NCBI GenBank assembly: GCA_900553295.1
Contig: USCR01000005.1
Span: 1 to 43,046, forward strand
Source: an uncultured Eubacteriales bacterium
GTDB taxonomy: Bacteria; Bacillota; Clostridia; Christensenellales; Aristaeellaceae
Reading direction: 5' to 3'
DNA length: 43,046 nucleotides
Positions 31,378-39,623 of the stretch are shown here, in pieces. The position numbers were made by a program, and so were the translations under genes. Every line of letters starts with the position of its first letter. Within the stretch, counting starts at the first letter, position 1. A model generated the notes under the pieces. That model was given only the letters and a program-made list of their open reading frames with translations. It searched no databases and was not told the DNA's origin.

Positions 31378-32694
31378 TTACAGGATCATCAGGGTGCATA
31401 GGATAAACCGCCCCTGCGATGTATACTGTACGTTGAAATTGGTATATTTCTGGCACAATGCAGCAATGCTCTGCAGACCGTCCCCCGCATGCCCTGCCTT
31501 GGTGGACACGGTATTTCCACGCAGAAAATCATCCACGTCCATGGTGGCGGGGAAAGTATTGACAACGTGAATCTCCGTGTGCTTCTCCTTGCAGTCCATG
31601 TGAACGATGATCCGGGGATAGAGGGAATCAGCCGCAGCTTCAATGGCGTTGTCCAAAAGCACGCCCATGGCCTGGCACAGGGCAGGTGACAACGCCTTAT
31701 TGAAGCAAAGCGGACCCGAGGCATGCAGATAGATGGGCAGATGCAGCTCTTGACAGCGGGCAAGCTTTCGCAGCAGCAACGTGGATAAGGCAGCGTCGTT
31801 GATCTTTTGCAGGGTTAACACATTGTCGTTGTTGATTTGCGCGCATTGATGGGCAATCTGCTCGTAGTAGGCTCGCTTCTGAGCCAGTGTCCCCTCGGAT
31901 AAAATGCCTCCCAGGTTATCCACCATGGAAATAACCTGGCCGCGGAATTGCCGCATGTCCGCAATGAGCGCGTCATTGATGCGCTTTTGCTGCTCGAGGG
32001 TTTCATTCCGTCTCCTCATGCGCAAGTAGCGGATGTCCTGCGCCAGGTAGGAAAAACATATGACCAGGATCATCAAGGTAATGCCGAAAAGCAGCATCAC
32101 CCGATTTAACCGGGAAGAAAGCTCCAGGGTGGGAAGCTGGTTGAATAGCAGCGCTATGGAGATAACTGTTACAATAAACAGCAAAACCGACCGCAGGATC
32201 GAGAGCTTCTCCGGCAACACGCAGGGACGGCACTTGCGTAGCCGCTGCAGCTGATATGCAGGGAGAAGCAACAGAAACAGCAGCAAATGCGTCAAAGAAA
32301 GCAATAACCTGGGCAAACGCCATTGCAGCATCAATGCGTTTACACGGTCCGGCCCCAGCAGGCAGATGGATACGGCACCTGCAAGCAACGACAAAGTGAG
32401 ATCTATGCACAGCAGCGCCAGGGAGCCAATCAACAGCCGCTTGCGTCGCAGGTGAAAAACAAACCGTGCCACAATATAAACATGCGCAAGCCCCTGCAAC
32501 AGGCTCCAGCCGGAGAACTGGCCGTGCAGGAAGAGCATATTGATTCCATCAATCACCATGGTGGCAGCCAGAAAAAGGCTCCAGTCTCTTGCACATGGAC
32601 GCTGGCAAAAGGCAACGCATGAAAAAGTATAGAGCAGTGTTCCATCGATGAGAAGCGTCAGCAGCCAGACCAGTGGTTTTTCCCAGTAAGTCAT
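31378..32694 (-). CDS. Sensor kinase, AgrC/ComD type (GHKL)
   Basis: 438 residues from the ATG at 32694, whose ATGA overlaps the stop of the response regulator gene. Six membrane segments in residues 1-220 (PLVWLLTLLIDGTLLYTF to LFGITLMILVICFSYLAQD). Then a dimerisation helix region (ETLEQQKRINDALIADMRQF; family kinases use a His nearby, here replaced around DMRQFRGQV), and a HATPase of the GHKL type: MGVLLDNAIEAA as N-box, GDGLQSIAALC as G-box. Such kinases sense peptide pheromones or antimicrobial peptides. No agrB or agrD gene is visible in the window, so the signal is unknown. Confidence 0.88.
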   Translation of the reverse strand: MTYWEKPLVWLLTLLIDGTLLYTFSCVAFCQRPCARDWSLFLAATMVIDGINMLFLHGQFSGWSLLQGLAHVYIVARFVFHLRRKRLLIGSLALLCIDLTLSLLAGAVSICLLGPDRVNALMLQWRLPRLLLSLTHLLLFLLLLPAYQLQRLRKCRPCVLPEKLSILRSVLLFIVTVISIALLFNQLPTLELSSRLNRVMLLFGITLMILVICFSYLAQDIRYLRMRRRNETLEQQKRINDALIADMRQFRGQVISMVDNLGGILSEGTLAQKRAYYEQIAHQCAQINNDNVLTLQKINDAALSTLLLRKLARCQELHLPIYLHASGPLCFNKALSPALCQAMGVLLDNAIEAAADSLYPRIIVHMDCKEKHTEIHVVNTFPATMDVDDFLRGNTVSTKAGHAGDGLQSIAALCQKYTNFNVQYTSQGRFILCTLMIL

Positions 32695-33422
32695 TCTTTC
32701 ACCAGATCTGTAAATATTTTCTTCAGCTGAACAGCGCGCCGGCGGGAGATTTTGAGCTTTTCGCCATTGACGAGCAGGCAAGTGCTTTCCCCAGTGTCAA
32801 TTTCCTGCACATAACGAATGCCAACCAGACAGTTTCGGTTGATCTGCACAAACAAACGCTCATCCAGCAGCGGCGCAATCTGCTGTAAACGGCCATACCA
32901 CTTGCACGGCTCGCCTTCTGTTACAACGGCGGTGAGATAATTGCCGTTTACCTGCAGGTAGATGATTTCTTCCTGATGCAGCAAGAGCGTGCGTTCTCCA
33001 CTTTTCACAACCAGCCGCCGGGAAAAAGCGGGCTTTTCCTGGCGGTCCTTCATAACACCCTGTAGACAGGCGCTGATGGCTTCATCGGTAAGGGGCTTGA
33101 GCAGATAGTCAAACACATGGGCATGCATGGCTTCCCATATGTAATGTTCATAGGCCGATACAAACACAATATGGCCCCGGGGATCGATCACATGAAGCTG
33201 CTGTGCAACGGCAAGACCGTTGATCACATCCTGCAATTCAATGTCCAGAAAGTACAGGTTGCCATCAGGATGTTTGCTTGCGTAGCTGAGTACCTGTTCA
33301 GCCTTGGACGCGCACAGAACAATGGAAAAGGAAATGCCAGTATTTTGGGCGACACGCTGAAAACGGGCGGTTAATAGGCGGGTATAGTCCGCATCATTAT
33401 CCAAGAAAACCACGGGAAGCAA
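32691..33422 (-). CDS. LytTR-family response regulator
   Basis: 243 residues. Receiver domain: VVFLDNDADY with the acidic pair, LYFLDIELQD with the phosphoacceptor Asp, VFVSAYEHY, YLLKPL with the Lys. LytTR DNA-binding domain: RLVVKSGERTLLLHQEEIIYLQVNGNY, FVQINRNCLVGIRYV, KISRRRAVQLKK. The start is uncertain: TTG at 33422 has GGGAG eight bases upstream; an in-frame ATG at 33440 is only ~10-15 bases from the predicted transcript start and lacks a ribosome site. Paralogues regulate virulence, bacteriocin and wall genes. It is coupled to the kinase by an ATGA overlap. Confidence 0.9.
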   Translation of the reverse strand: MLPVVFLDNDADYTRLLTARFQRVAQNTGISFSIVLCASKAEQVLSYASKHPDGNLYFLDIELQDVINGLAVAQQLHVIDPRGHIVFVSAYEHYIWEAMHAHVFDYLLKPLTDEAISACLQGVMKDRQEKPAFSRRLVVKSGERTLLLHQEEIIYLQVNGNYLTAVVTEGEPCKWYGRLQQIAPLLDERLFVQINRNCLVGIRYVQEIDTGESTCLLVNGEKLKISRRRAVQLKKIFTDLVKE

Positions 33423-33456
33423 ATGAACATCTCCCAACATGATGTGGAATACAAGA

Positions 33457-33484
33457 ATTATAGCAGAATGTGTCTTTTTTTCAA
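33457..33484 (-). promoter_or_regulatory. Promoter of the LytTR operon
   Basis: On the minus strand: TTGAAA, 16-base spacer, TATAAT preceded by TGC. Two palindromic boxes lie just upstream of the -35. Confidence 0.7.
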
Positions 33485-33491
33485 GACATAT

Positions 33492-33526
33492 TTCCCATGG
33501 GAATTCCAGCATATTTCCTATGGGAA
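33492..33526. promoter_or_regulatory. Two TTCCYATGGGAA boxes, 23 bases apart
   Basis: TTCCCATGGGAA at 33492-33503 and TTCCTATGGGAA at 33515-33526, centred about 48 and 71 bases before the LytTR transcript start. The flanks (ATAT before, TT.CAG after) are also alike, so this is a direct repeat of about 20 bases. Position and spacing fit activator sites of a LytTR regulator. Confidence 0.6.
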
Positions 33527-33665
33527 TTTCAGTGTGCCGAAAAAGTGACGTCGGTCCCTTCAAACCGCCGGAAAAGCCGGCTTATACAAAGATAGCCCGC
33601 CAGGGTGCGGCTCCATCAACACCGTTTGGCGCCTTTTTGGCAGGTTGCCATGCCTGGCTTTCCTT

Positions 33666-33677
33666 TTCCTATGGGAA
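33666..33677. promoter_or_regulatory. Third TTCCTATGGGAA box
   Basis: Identical core to the box at 33515, placed 25 bases before the rpsT -35. Confidence 0.45.
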
Positions 33678-33702
33678 ACCTAGCATTTTTCTGCAAAAAG
33701 GC

Positions 33703-33731
33703 TTGCAATTTGCGCCCGGACATGGTACAAT
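33703..33731 (+). promoter_or_regulatory. Promoter of rpsT
   Basis: TTGCAA, 17-base spacer, TACAAT. Confidence 0.75.
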
Positions 33732-33772
33732 GCCAGTTGCTGGTTTATGCTTACCTAAGGAGGTGAAACAAG

Positions 33773-34036
33773 TTGCCGAACATTCAGTCCGCTAAGAAGC
33801 GCGTAAAGGTTACTGCGAAGAAAACCCTGCGGAACCGCATGGTGAAGAGCAGCGTCCGTACTTCCATTAAGAAGCTCAACGCCGCGATTGCATCTGATCC
33901 CAAGAACGCGGCTGTGCAGTTGAGTGAGACCACCTCCGCCCTGGATAAGGCCGTGGCGAAGGGGATCATCCATAAGAATGCCGCCAATCGCAAAAAGGCT
34001 CGTCTTGCCACGAAGCTGGCCAAGGCTGCGATGTAA
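33773..34036 (+). CDS. rpsT: Ribosomal protein S20
   Basis: 87 residues. PNIQSAKKRVKVTAKKTLRN start, SSVRTSIKKLN, and the helical basic end IIHKNAANRKKARLATKLAK. Binds 16S rRNA near the bottom of the body. The start is TTG at 33773 behind GGAGGTGAAACAAG; a rare start codon is a known trait of rpsT in several bacteria and part of its translational control. Single gene with its own promoter and terminator. Confidence 0.98.
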   Translation: MPNIQSAKKRVKVTAKKTLRNRMVKSSVRTSIKKLNAAIASDPKNAAVQLSETTSALDKAVAKGIIHKNAANRKKARLATKLAKAAM

Positions 34037-34050
34037 GCCTATACGGATGT

Positions 34051-34090
34051 GCGAAAGCCTCTTCCTGCCATGGGAAGGGGATTTTTCGCA
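34051..34090 (+). terminator. Terminator after rpsT
   Basis: CCTCTTCC / GGGAAGGGG stem with an outer GCGAAA / TTTTTCGC pairing and a T-run inside it. Confidence 0.8.
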
Positions 34091-34122
34091 TTTTGGCCAA
34101 AGCACGCAAGGAGGTATGGCAT

Positions 34123-34506
34123 ATGCTGCCATTTACGGCGGTGCACCATGTGGCGGTCATTGCTTCCAGCCTGGAAAAAGCCCGGGCCTTTTACGTGGAT
34201 GCGCTGGGGTTCAAGGTGCTGCGGGAAAATTTCCGTCCCGCGCAGGGGGACTGCAAGCTGGATCTTCAGCTGGGCGACATGGAGCTGGAAATTTTCATTA
34301 AGCCGGATGCGCCCAAGCGGCCATCCTATCCCGAAGCATTGGGTTTGAGACACCTGGCCTTTCGGGTAGCGGACGCAGAGGCTGCCGTGCGTGCCCTGGA
34401 GGAACGGGGAATTGCCTGTGAACCGCTGCGCATGGATGAAATAACGGGCAAGCGAATGACCTTTTTCCAGGACCCGGATGGGTTACCTCTGGAAATACAT
34501 GAATAA
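34123..34506 (+). CDS. VOC-family (glyoxalase-like) protein
   Basis: 127 residues from the ATG at 34123 (GGAGG eight bases upstream). One vicinal-oxygen-chelate domain made of two beta-alpha-beta-beta-beta units: VHHVAVIASSLEKARAFYVD, DLQLGDMELEIFI, LRHLAFRVADAEAAVRALEE, FFQDPDGLPLEIHE. Metal ligands of the fold (His in HHVAV, Glu in LEIF, His in LRHLAF, Glu in LEIHE) are all present. Closest known group is the YaeR/SMU1112c type, whose substrate is unclear. Eighteen bases before pgcA. Confidence 0.88.
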   Translation: MLPFTAVHHVAVIASSLEKARAFYVDALGFKVLRENFRPAQGDCKLDLQLGDMELEIFIKPDAPKRPSYPEALGLRHLAFRVADAEAAVRALEERGIACEPLRMDEITGKRMTFFQDPDGLPLEIHE

Positions 34507-34524
34507 AGCGGGAGGAAAGACCGA

Positions 34525-36210
34525 ATGGCAAACGCAATGCAGGAGGCGCGCCAGGCGTGGGAACGCTGGCTTTCGTCAGAGGCGGTGGATGCCGATACCC
34601 GGCAGAAGCTCCAGGCCATGGACGATACGGAAGTGTTGGATAGCTTTTACCGGGATCTGGCTTTCGGTACGGGGGGATTGCGCGGGGAGCTGGGCCCTGG
34701 AACCAACCGTATGAATCTCTTTACCGTGGGGCAGGCAACCCAGGGCCTGGCCAATTACCTGAACCAGACGCTGCTGCCCAAGTGCGTGGCCATCGCTTAC
34801 GACAGCCGGATGGGCAGCGCGGAGTTTGCCCGGCGGGCTGCTTCCGTGCTGGCGGCCAACGGCATTGTTGCCTGGATCTACCCTCGCCTGGAACCCACGC
34901 CTGCGCTGTCCTTTGCGGTGCGGGATCTAAGGTGCGGTGCCGGTATTTGCGTTACGGCCAGCCATAACCCGGCCAAGTACAACGGCTACAAGGTTTACGG
35001 GGAGGACGGTTGCCAGATTACCCTGGAGATGGCGGAAGCCATCGGCGCAGAAATCGCGCCCATCGATCCCTTGTACGGCGTTAGCGCTATGGACTTTGAC
35101 CAGGGCCTTGCCTCGGGGATGATCCGCTACATTGGTGAGGATACCCTGGATCGCTTTGTGGCGGCGGTGAAGGCGCAGGCCATGCCCGTGGAAGCGGAAA
35201 CACCCTTGCGTGTGGTCTATACGCCCCTGAATGGTACAGGCCTGGAATGTGTGCAGCGCATCCTGACGGAAATAGGTGTGACGGACGTGCATGTGGTGGA
35301 GGAACAGCGCCTGCCTGATGGGCATTTTCCTACCTGCCCCTATCCCAATCCTGAGATCAAGGAGGCACTGACCCTGGGGCTACGAGACTGCGCCCAGTAT
35401 CGCCCGGACCTGCTGCTGGCCACCGATCCCGACTGTGACCGTGTAGGCATTGCCGTACCGGAGGGTGACGGCTATGTGCTGATGACGGGCAATGAAGTAG
35501 GCGTGCTGCTGCTGGACTTTATCTGCCGGGTACGGCAGGAGGCTGGTACGCTGCCGCAGCATCCCGTAGCGGTAAGCACCATCGTTTCCACGGCCATGGC
35601 CGATGGGATTGCGGCACATTATGGGGTGGAATTGCGACGCACGTTGACGGGCTTCAAGTTCATCGGGGAACAGATCGGCTTGCTGGAGAAGGCCGGGGAG
35701 GTGGAGCGCTACATCTTTGGCTTTGAAGAAAGCTACGGCTATCTGTCTGGTTCCCATGTCCGGGACAAGGATGCGGTAAACGCTTCCATGCTTATCTGCC
35801 AGATGGCCCGCTGGTATAAGCATCGGGGATGTACGCTGTACCAGGCCATGCAGGCGCTGTACAAAAAGTACGGATATTATTTGAACACCCTGTACAGCTT
35901 TGCCTTTGAGGGTGCGGCTGGCATGGAGCAGATGCAAGGCATTATGACACGCTTGCGCCAGACTCCGCCCACCGAGCTTGGCGCCATGGCCGTGGAGCGC
36001 GTGGAAGATTACATCCAGGGCGTTGCGGGACTACCTGCGGCGGATGTGCTGGCATTCTGCTTGCAGGGGGGCTGCAAGGTGATGATCCGCCCCAGTGGCA
36101 CAGAACCGAAGCTCAAGGCTTATCTTTTTAGCCGTGGAGATGACGCGGAGCAGGCGGCGCAAACGGAGCGGCGCCTGCATGAGGGAATTGCCGCCCTCCT
36201 GCAGGCATAA
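34525..36210 (+). CDS. pgcA: Phosphoglucomutase / phosphomannomutase
   Basis: 561 residues, the long alpha-D-phosphohexomutase type of Firmicutes (PgcA). Interconverts glucose 1-phosphate and 6-phosphate (or the mannose forms), feeding UDP-glucose for wall polymers and glycolipids. Motifs: FGTGGLRGELGPGTNRMN; active serine loop GICVTASHNPAKYNGYKVYG; metal loop ATDPDCDRVGIAV; sugar loop FGFEESYGYLSG; phosphate loop RPSGTEPKLKAYL. GGGAGGAAAG precedes the ATG. Terminal gene of its unit; rplU has its own promoter after it. Confidence 0.95.
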   Translation: MANAMQEARQAWERWLSSEAVDADTRQKLQAMDDTEVLDSFYRDLAFGTGGLRGELGPGTNRMNLFTVGQATQGLANYLNQTLLPKCVAIAYDSRMGSAEFARRAASVLAANGIVAWIYPRLEPTPALSFAVRDLRCGAGICVTASHNPAKYNGYKVYGEDGCQITLEMAEAIGAEIAPIDPLYGVSAMDFDQGLASGMIRYIGEDTLDRFVAAVKAQAMPVEAETPLRVVYTPLNGTGLECVQRILTEIGVTDVHVVEEQRLPDGHFPTCPYPNPEIKEALTLGLRDCAQYRPDLLLATDPDCDRVGIAVPEGDGYVLMTGNEVGVLLLDFICRVRQEAGTLPQHPVAVSTIVSTAMADGIAAHYGVELRRTLTGFKFIGEQIGLLEKAGEVERYIFGFEESYGYLSGSHVRDKDAVNASMLICQMARWYKHRGCTLYQAMQALYKKYGYYLNTLYSFAFEGAAGMEQMQGIMTRLRQTPPTELGAMAVERVEDYIQGVAGLPAADVLAFCLQGGCKVMIRPSGTEPKLKAYLFSRGDDAEQAAQTERRLHEGIAALLQA

Positions 36211-36287
36211 GGTACAAACCTGTGCTGCAGGCATGCCTCGCGGAAAGAAAATTTCCGCAGAAAAGCTAGGAAATTCATCGCCTTTTC

Positions 36288-36316
36288 TTGACAGATAAGG
36301 CGCGCTGTGGTAGAAT
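36288..36316 (+). promoter_or_regulatory. Promoter of rplU-prp-rpmA
   Basis: TTGACA, 17-base spacer, TAGAAT: a strong vegetative promoter. Confidence 0.85.
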
Positions 36317-36321
36317 CTTTC

Positions 36322-36402
36322 GGTAAGCCGCTCGGGAGAGGTCTGTCCAAATGCGCTATGCGCAACCTTTGGCCCGGCGAGTATGTAGAGGAGGTGCTGC
36401 TC
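36322..36402 (+). promoter_or_regulatory. Probable L21 leader
   Basis: About 80 nt between the promoter and rplU. GCTCGGG and CCCGGCGAG can pair around an inner GCGC-TAT-GCGC hairpin. Firmicutes rplU mRNAs carry a conserved L21 leader here; assignment is by position and fold only. Confidence 0.5.
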
Positions 36403-36711
36403 ATGTACGCAATTATTGCTACGGGTGGCAAACAGTACCGTGTTTCCCAGGGTAACGTGATCTTCGTGGAGAAGATCGAGCAGGATGTGGATTCCACCAT
36501 CGACTTTGATGTGCTCATGCTGGCGGGTGACGACGGCGTGAAGGTGGGCAATCCCTTGGTTCCCGGCGCGAAGGTGCAGGGCAAAGTGGTTGCGCAGGTC
36601 AAGGGCGAAAAGATCATCATCTACAAGTATAAGAGCAAGAAGAACTATCACCGTCGTGCCGGACATCGTCAGCCCTACACGAAGGTGGAGATCACCGGGA
36701 TCAACGCGTAA
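36403..36711 (+). CDS. rplU: Ribosomal protein L21
   Basis: 102 residues: MYAIIATGGKQYRVSQGNVI, then VLMLAGDDGVKVGNPLVPGA, KYKSKKNYHRRAGHRQPYT. Binds 23S rRNA with L20. The frame is open upstream to 36307, but GAGGAGG and the leader place the start at 36403. The stop TAA shares its last base with the prp start. Confidence 0.98.
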   Translation: MYAIIATGGKQYRVSQGNVIFVEKIEQDVDSTIDFDVLMLAGDDGVKVGNPLVPGAKVQGKVVAQVKGEKIIIYKYKSKKNYHRRAGHRQPYTKVEITGINA

Positions 36712-37061
36712 TGACGCGCTGCATCCTCTACCTGGACAGCACGGGAAACTATACGGGTTTCTCGGTACGGGGGCACGCGGGTTACGCGGAGGCAGGCAGC
36801 GACATTGTCTGTGCGGCAGTGTCTGCGCTAACGACCACATGCGTAAATGCCATGGAATCTGTGGCAGGCGTTCTCCCGCATGTTACCGGGGGTACGGATG
36901 GAGCTTTGGGCGCGGAGATCCCCAGGGATCTTACGGCGTCGCAGCTTCATGATTGCCAGGTGCTCCTGGGTGCGCTGCGCCAGGGACTTGCGGATCTGGT
37001 AGAAGGCTATCCGAGGTATGTCAGTCTTTCCATAGAAGAACGGAGGGAAACATCATGTTGA
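36711..37061 (+). CDS. prp: Ribosomal-processing cysteine protease Prp
   Basis: 116 residues. Cuts the N-terminal extension from L27 before it enters the ribosome, a step typical of Firmicutes. Motifs [21 protein letters not shown] contain the catalytic His and Cys; the end VSLSIEERR is also usual. Starts in the rplU stop codon (TAATG) and overlaps rpmA by seven bases, so all three are translationally linked; its target is encoded next. Confidence 0.95.
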   Translation: MTRCILYLDSTGNYTGFSVRGHAGYAEAGSDIVCAAVSALTTTCVNAMESVAGVLPHVTGGTDGALGAEIPRDLTASQLHDCQVLLGALRQGLADLVEGYPRYVSLSIEERRETSC

Positions 37062-37354
37062 AACTGAATCTTCAGCTGTTCGCGCATAAGAAAGGTATGG
37101 GTTCCACCCGTAACGGCCGCGACAGCGAGTCCAAGCGCCTGGGCGCCAAGCGCGCCGATGGCCAGCTGGCTCTGGCGGGCAACATTCTGTTCCGTCAGCG
37201 CGGCACCCACATCCATCCCGCCCTGAACGTGGGCAAGGGCAAGGATGATACTCTGTATGCGCTGAAGGACGGCATTGTCCGTTTTGAGCGCCTGGGCCGC
37301 GACAAGCGTCAGGTGTGCGTTTACCCTGTGGAGAACGCCGCCAACGCGCAGTAA
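37055..37354 (+). CDS. rpmA: Ribosomal protein L27 with cleaved N-terminal extension
   Basis: 99 residues. The N-terminus [20 protein letters not shown] carries the Prp recognition site: cleavage after LNLQLF frees AHKKG, the tail that reaches the peptidyl-transferase centre. Core motifs [18 protein letters not shown] and [27 protein letters not shown] before the ATG at 37055. A terminator follows; obgE, often next in this operon, is not here. Confidence 0.98.
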   Translation: MLKLNLQLFAHKKGMGSTRNGRDSESKRLGAKRADGQLALAGNILFRQRGTHIHPALNVGKGKDDTLYALKDGIVRFERLGRDKRQVCVYPVENAANAQ

Positions 37355-37374
37355 GGTTTGTAAAAAAACCATCT

Positions 37375-37405
37375 CTGTCCGTCAGCAATGGCGGACAGTT
37401 TTTTT
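37375..37405 (+). terminator. Terminator after rpmA
   Basis: CTGTCCG / CGGACAG stem, 10-base loop, seven T. Confidence 0.92.
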
Positions 37406-37425
37406 ATGGACGGAGATGAAAGAAA

Positions 37426-38109
37426 TTGCTTGGTACAGTGGTGAACGTATGCGCAATTCTGCTCGGGTCCGCGCTGGGGCTACTGCTGCGTAAAGGCCTG
37501 CCGCAGCGCTTACGTGATACTGTGATGCAGGGACTTGGGCTTTGCGTTATTCTGATTGGCCTGTCCGGTGCCATCGGTACAGCAGACACCATGTGTGTGA
37601 TTATTTCTATTGTTGTGGGTGGACTGGTAGGCGCAGCCGTAAATATCGAGAAGCGGTTGGAAAACCTGGGCAATCTGGCGCAACGCAAACTGGCCCGGGG
37701 TGGCGATGGATTTGCGCGCGGTTTTGTGACTGCGTCCCTGGTCTATTGTGTGGGGGCCATGGCCATTATGGGCGCACTGGACAGCGGCTTGAAGGGTGAT
37801 CATGCCACGCTGATTGCCAAATCAGCCCTGGATGGTATTTCTGCCATTATTTTTGCCAGCACCCTGGGGCCTGGCGTTGCGTTCTCGGCGCTGGCAGTGT
37901 TGGTTTATCAGGGCGCCATTACGCTCATGGCGGGCTGGCTGAAGCCCTTGCTTACGGACGCGATTGTAACCGAAATGAGCGCGGTGGGCGGACTGCTTAT
38001 AGTAGGTATTGGCCTGAACATGCTGTATGATAAGCATATTGCTGTGGGCAATCTGCTTCCGGCAATTTTTGTACCCATGGTCTATTTCCCGCTGATCTCC
38101 CTCTTTTAA
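37426..38109 (+). CDS. DUF554 membrane protein
   Basis: 227 residues, about seven membrane segments (VVNVCAILLGSALGLLL; LGLCVILIGLSGAIG; VIISIVVGGLVGAAVNIE; FVTASLVYCVGAMAIMGAL; VFSALAVLVYQGA-type; VGGLLIVGIGLNML; LPAIFVPMVYFPLI). This is the YdfK/YqgA (DUF554) family, thought to be transporters of unknown substrate. TTG start at 37426 behind GGAGATGAAAGAAA; no better ATG gives the first membrane segment. Single gene. Confidence 0.9.
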   Translation: MLGTVVNVCAILLGSALGLLLRKGLPQRLRDTVMQGLGLCVILIGLSGAIGTADTMCVIISIVVGGLVGAAVNIEKRLENLGNLAQRKLARGGDGFARGFVTASLVYCVGAMAIMGALDSGLKGDHATLIAKSALDGISAIIFASTLGPGVAFSALAVLVYQGAITLMAGWLKPLLTDAIVTEMSAVGGLLIVGIGLNMLYDKHIAVGNLLPAIFVPMVYFPLISLF

Positions 38110-38155
38110 GAAGGGATAGGGGAGAGACAATGGGGGCGAAGGTTCGCAACATGTT

Positions 38156-38185
38156 AAGGGCGACGGCAACAATGCCGTCGCCCTT
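38156..38185. terminator. Terminator between convergent genes
   Basis: Thirteen-base perfect arms AAGGGCGACGGCA / TGCCGTCGCCCTT with an ACAA loop, between 38109 (+) and 38211 (-). Confidence 0.85.
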
Positions 38186-38210
38186 GCTTATGACGAAGAA
38201 TGCCGGTTGC

Positions 38211-39623
38211 TTATCTCTTTTGCTTCGCGGGTAGGGTGATGGCGAAGGTAGTGCCTGCGCCAGGCTTGCTGCGTACGCGGATCTTGCCGCCATGGGCCAC
38301 CACGATAATGCGCGCGATGCTCAGCCCCAAGCCGTGGCCGCTGCTTTCAGCTTTGCGGGCACTGTCGGAGCGGTAGAACCTTTCGAAAATCTTCGGCAGA
38401 TCCTCCGGGGAAATGCCGGACCCGTTATCGCTGCACAGCAGGGTACAGCCGCCGTTCCAGGCCTCCACGCCCAGGGTGATCGTTCCGCCGGTAGGGGTAT
38501 ACTTCACTGCGTTGTCGCACAGAATCCGCATCACCTGCTTGACCATCCCTTTATCCGCTTCAATCCGGCAATGCTCCAGCGGTTGGAGCAAAAAGGTATA
38601 ATCGGGGGAAACCATGGCGGCTTCCCGGTGCACTTCGCTGACAACCTCGCAGGGATCAAAGGGCTCCATCTCCATCAGCAAGGTCTTCTTGTCGTGCCGC
38701 GCCAGAAACAGCAGGCTTTCCACCAGCCCCTTCATGCTCTCGGTTTCCTGGGCAATGGCGGTGATGCCCTCCTCCAGCACGGTTTTATCGTCCTTGCCCC
38801 AGCGGTTGAGCATGTTCACATAACCTTGAATAACCGCAATGGGCGTGCGCAACTCATGGGAGGCGTCGCTGACAAACTGCTTCTGGCTGTTGTAGCTGCG
38901 CTCGATGCGGTCCAGCATGGAGTTAATAACCATCGCCAGGTCCTTCAGCTCGTTTTTGGTGCCTGCGATATTGATGCGGTTGCTCAGATTGCTGGCGCTC
39001 AAGGTGGCAGCCATGTCGGTGATGTCCCGAATGGGACGCAGTACGCTTTTATCTAGGCGGTCCTTGTGGCGCAGAAAGCTGATGATTCTCCACAGGTCGC
39101 AAAAGAGCACGCCGCCCATGAGGCTCAGCCAAATGGCCAGACGGCTGCCGATGGCAAAGGATACGTACAGCGTGTGACCTGCTACCCGCCCGGAGGCGAG
39201 GGTCAGCACGGGTTCCGGCTTCCATTGGGAACGGGTCACAAGCGCCTCAAAATACTCGCCCAGGCGAGCCCCTGCGTTGGTGGACAGCTCGCCGGATTCC
39301 AGGCGGGCGGTGACCCCCTGCTGCAGAATATCCTCCGCGGCATAGACGCCGGATGCATCCGGCGTCAAGGCGGCAATGCGCTGTATGGTCTGCTGCATGC
39401 CGGGAACCTGGGCTCCGGCAAAACACAGCGTGATAAACAAGCAGACCAAGGGAGTGGTGCATAGCAGCTGGAAAGCGTAATGCATGGCGATGCGGAAGGT
39501 GAGCGAAAGCCGCAGATTGCTCATCAGGCGGCTCAGCGCGCCATGCAGCCTTTGGGAAAGGCGGTTAAATCCCTTGGCCTGTTTTTCAGCGGAAATGCTG
39601 GGGGCGCTTTTACTTCTCTTCAT
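38211..39623 (-). CDS. HAMP-containing sensor histidine kinase
   Basis: 470 residues from the ATG at 39623, overlapping the regulator gene by 14 bases. Two membrane segments (LLCTTPLVCLFITLCFAG; AIWLSLMGGVLFCDLW) enclose an external sensor domain of ~100 residues. HAMP (SVLRPIRDITDMAATL) leads to the HisKA box DASHELRTPIAVIQGY with the phospho-His. The HATPase has CDNAVKYTP, DNGSGISPEDL, FERFYRSD and GHGLGLSIAR. The signal is unknown; the layout is like ArlS/CssS kinases that watch envelope or metal stress. A complete, likely active kinase. Confidence 0.95.
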   Translation of the reverse strand: MKRSKSAPSISAEKQAKGFNRLSQRLHGALSRLMSNLRLSLTFRIAMHYAFQLLCTTPLVCLFITLCFAGAQVPGMQQTIQRIAALTPDASGVYAAEDILQQGVTARLESGELSTNAGARLGEYFEALVTRSQWKPEPVLTLASGRVAGHTLYVSFAIGSRLAIWLSLMGGVLFCDLWRIISFLRHKDRLDKSVLRPIRDITDMAATLSASNLSNRINIAGTKNELKDLAMVINSMLDRIERSYNSQKQFVSDASHELRTPIAVIQGYVNMLNRWGKDDKTVLEEGITAIAQETESMKGLVESLLFLARHDKKTLLMEMEPFDPCEVVSEVHREAAMVSPDYTFLLQPLEHCRIEADKGMVKQVMRILCDNAVKYTPTGGTITLGVEAWNGGCTLLCSDNGSGISPEDLPKIFERFYRSDSARKAESSGHGLGLSIARIIVVAHGGKIRVRSKPGAGTTFAITLPAKQKR

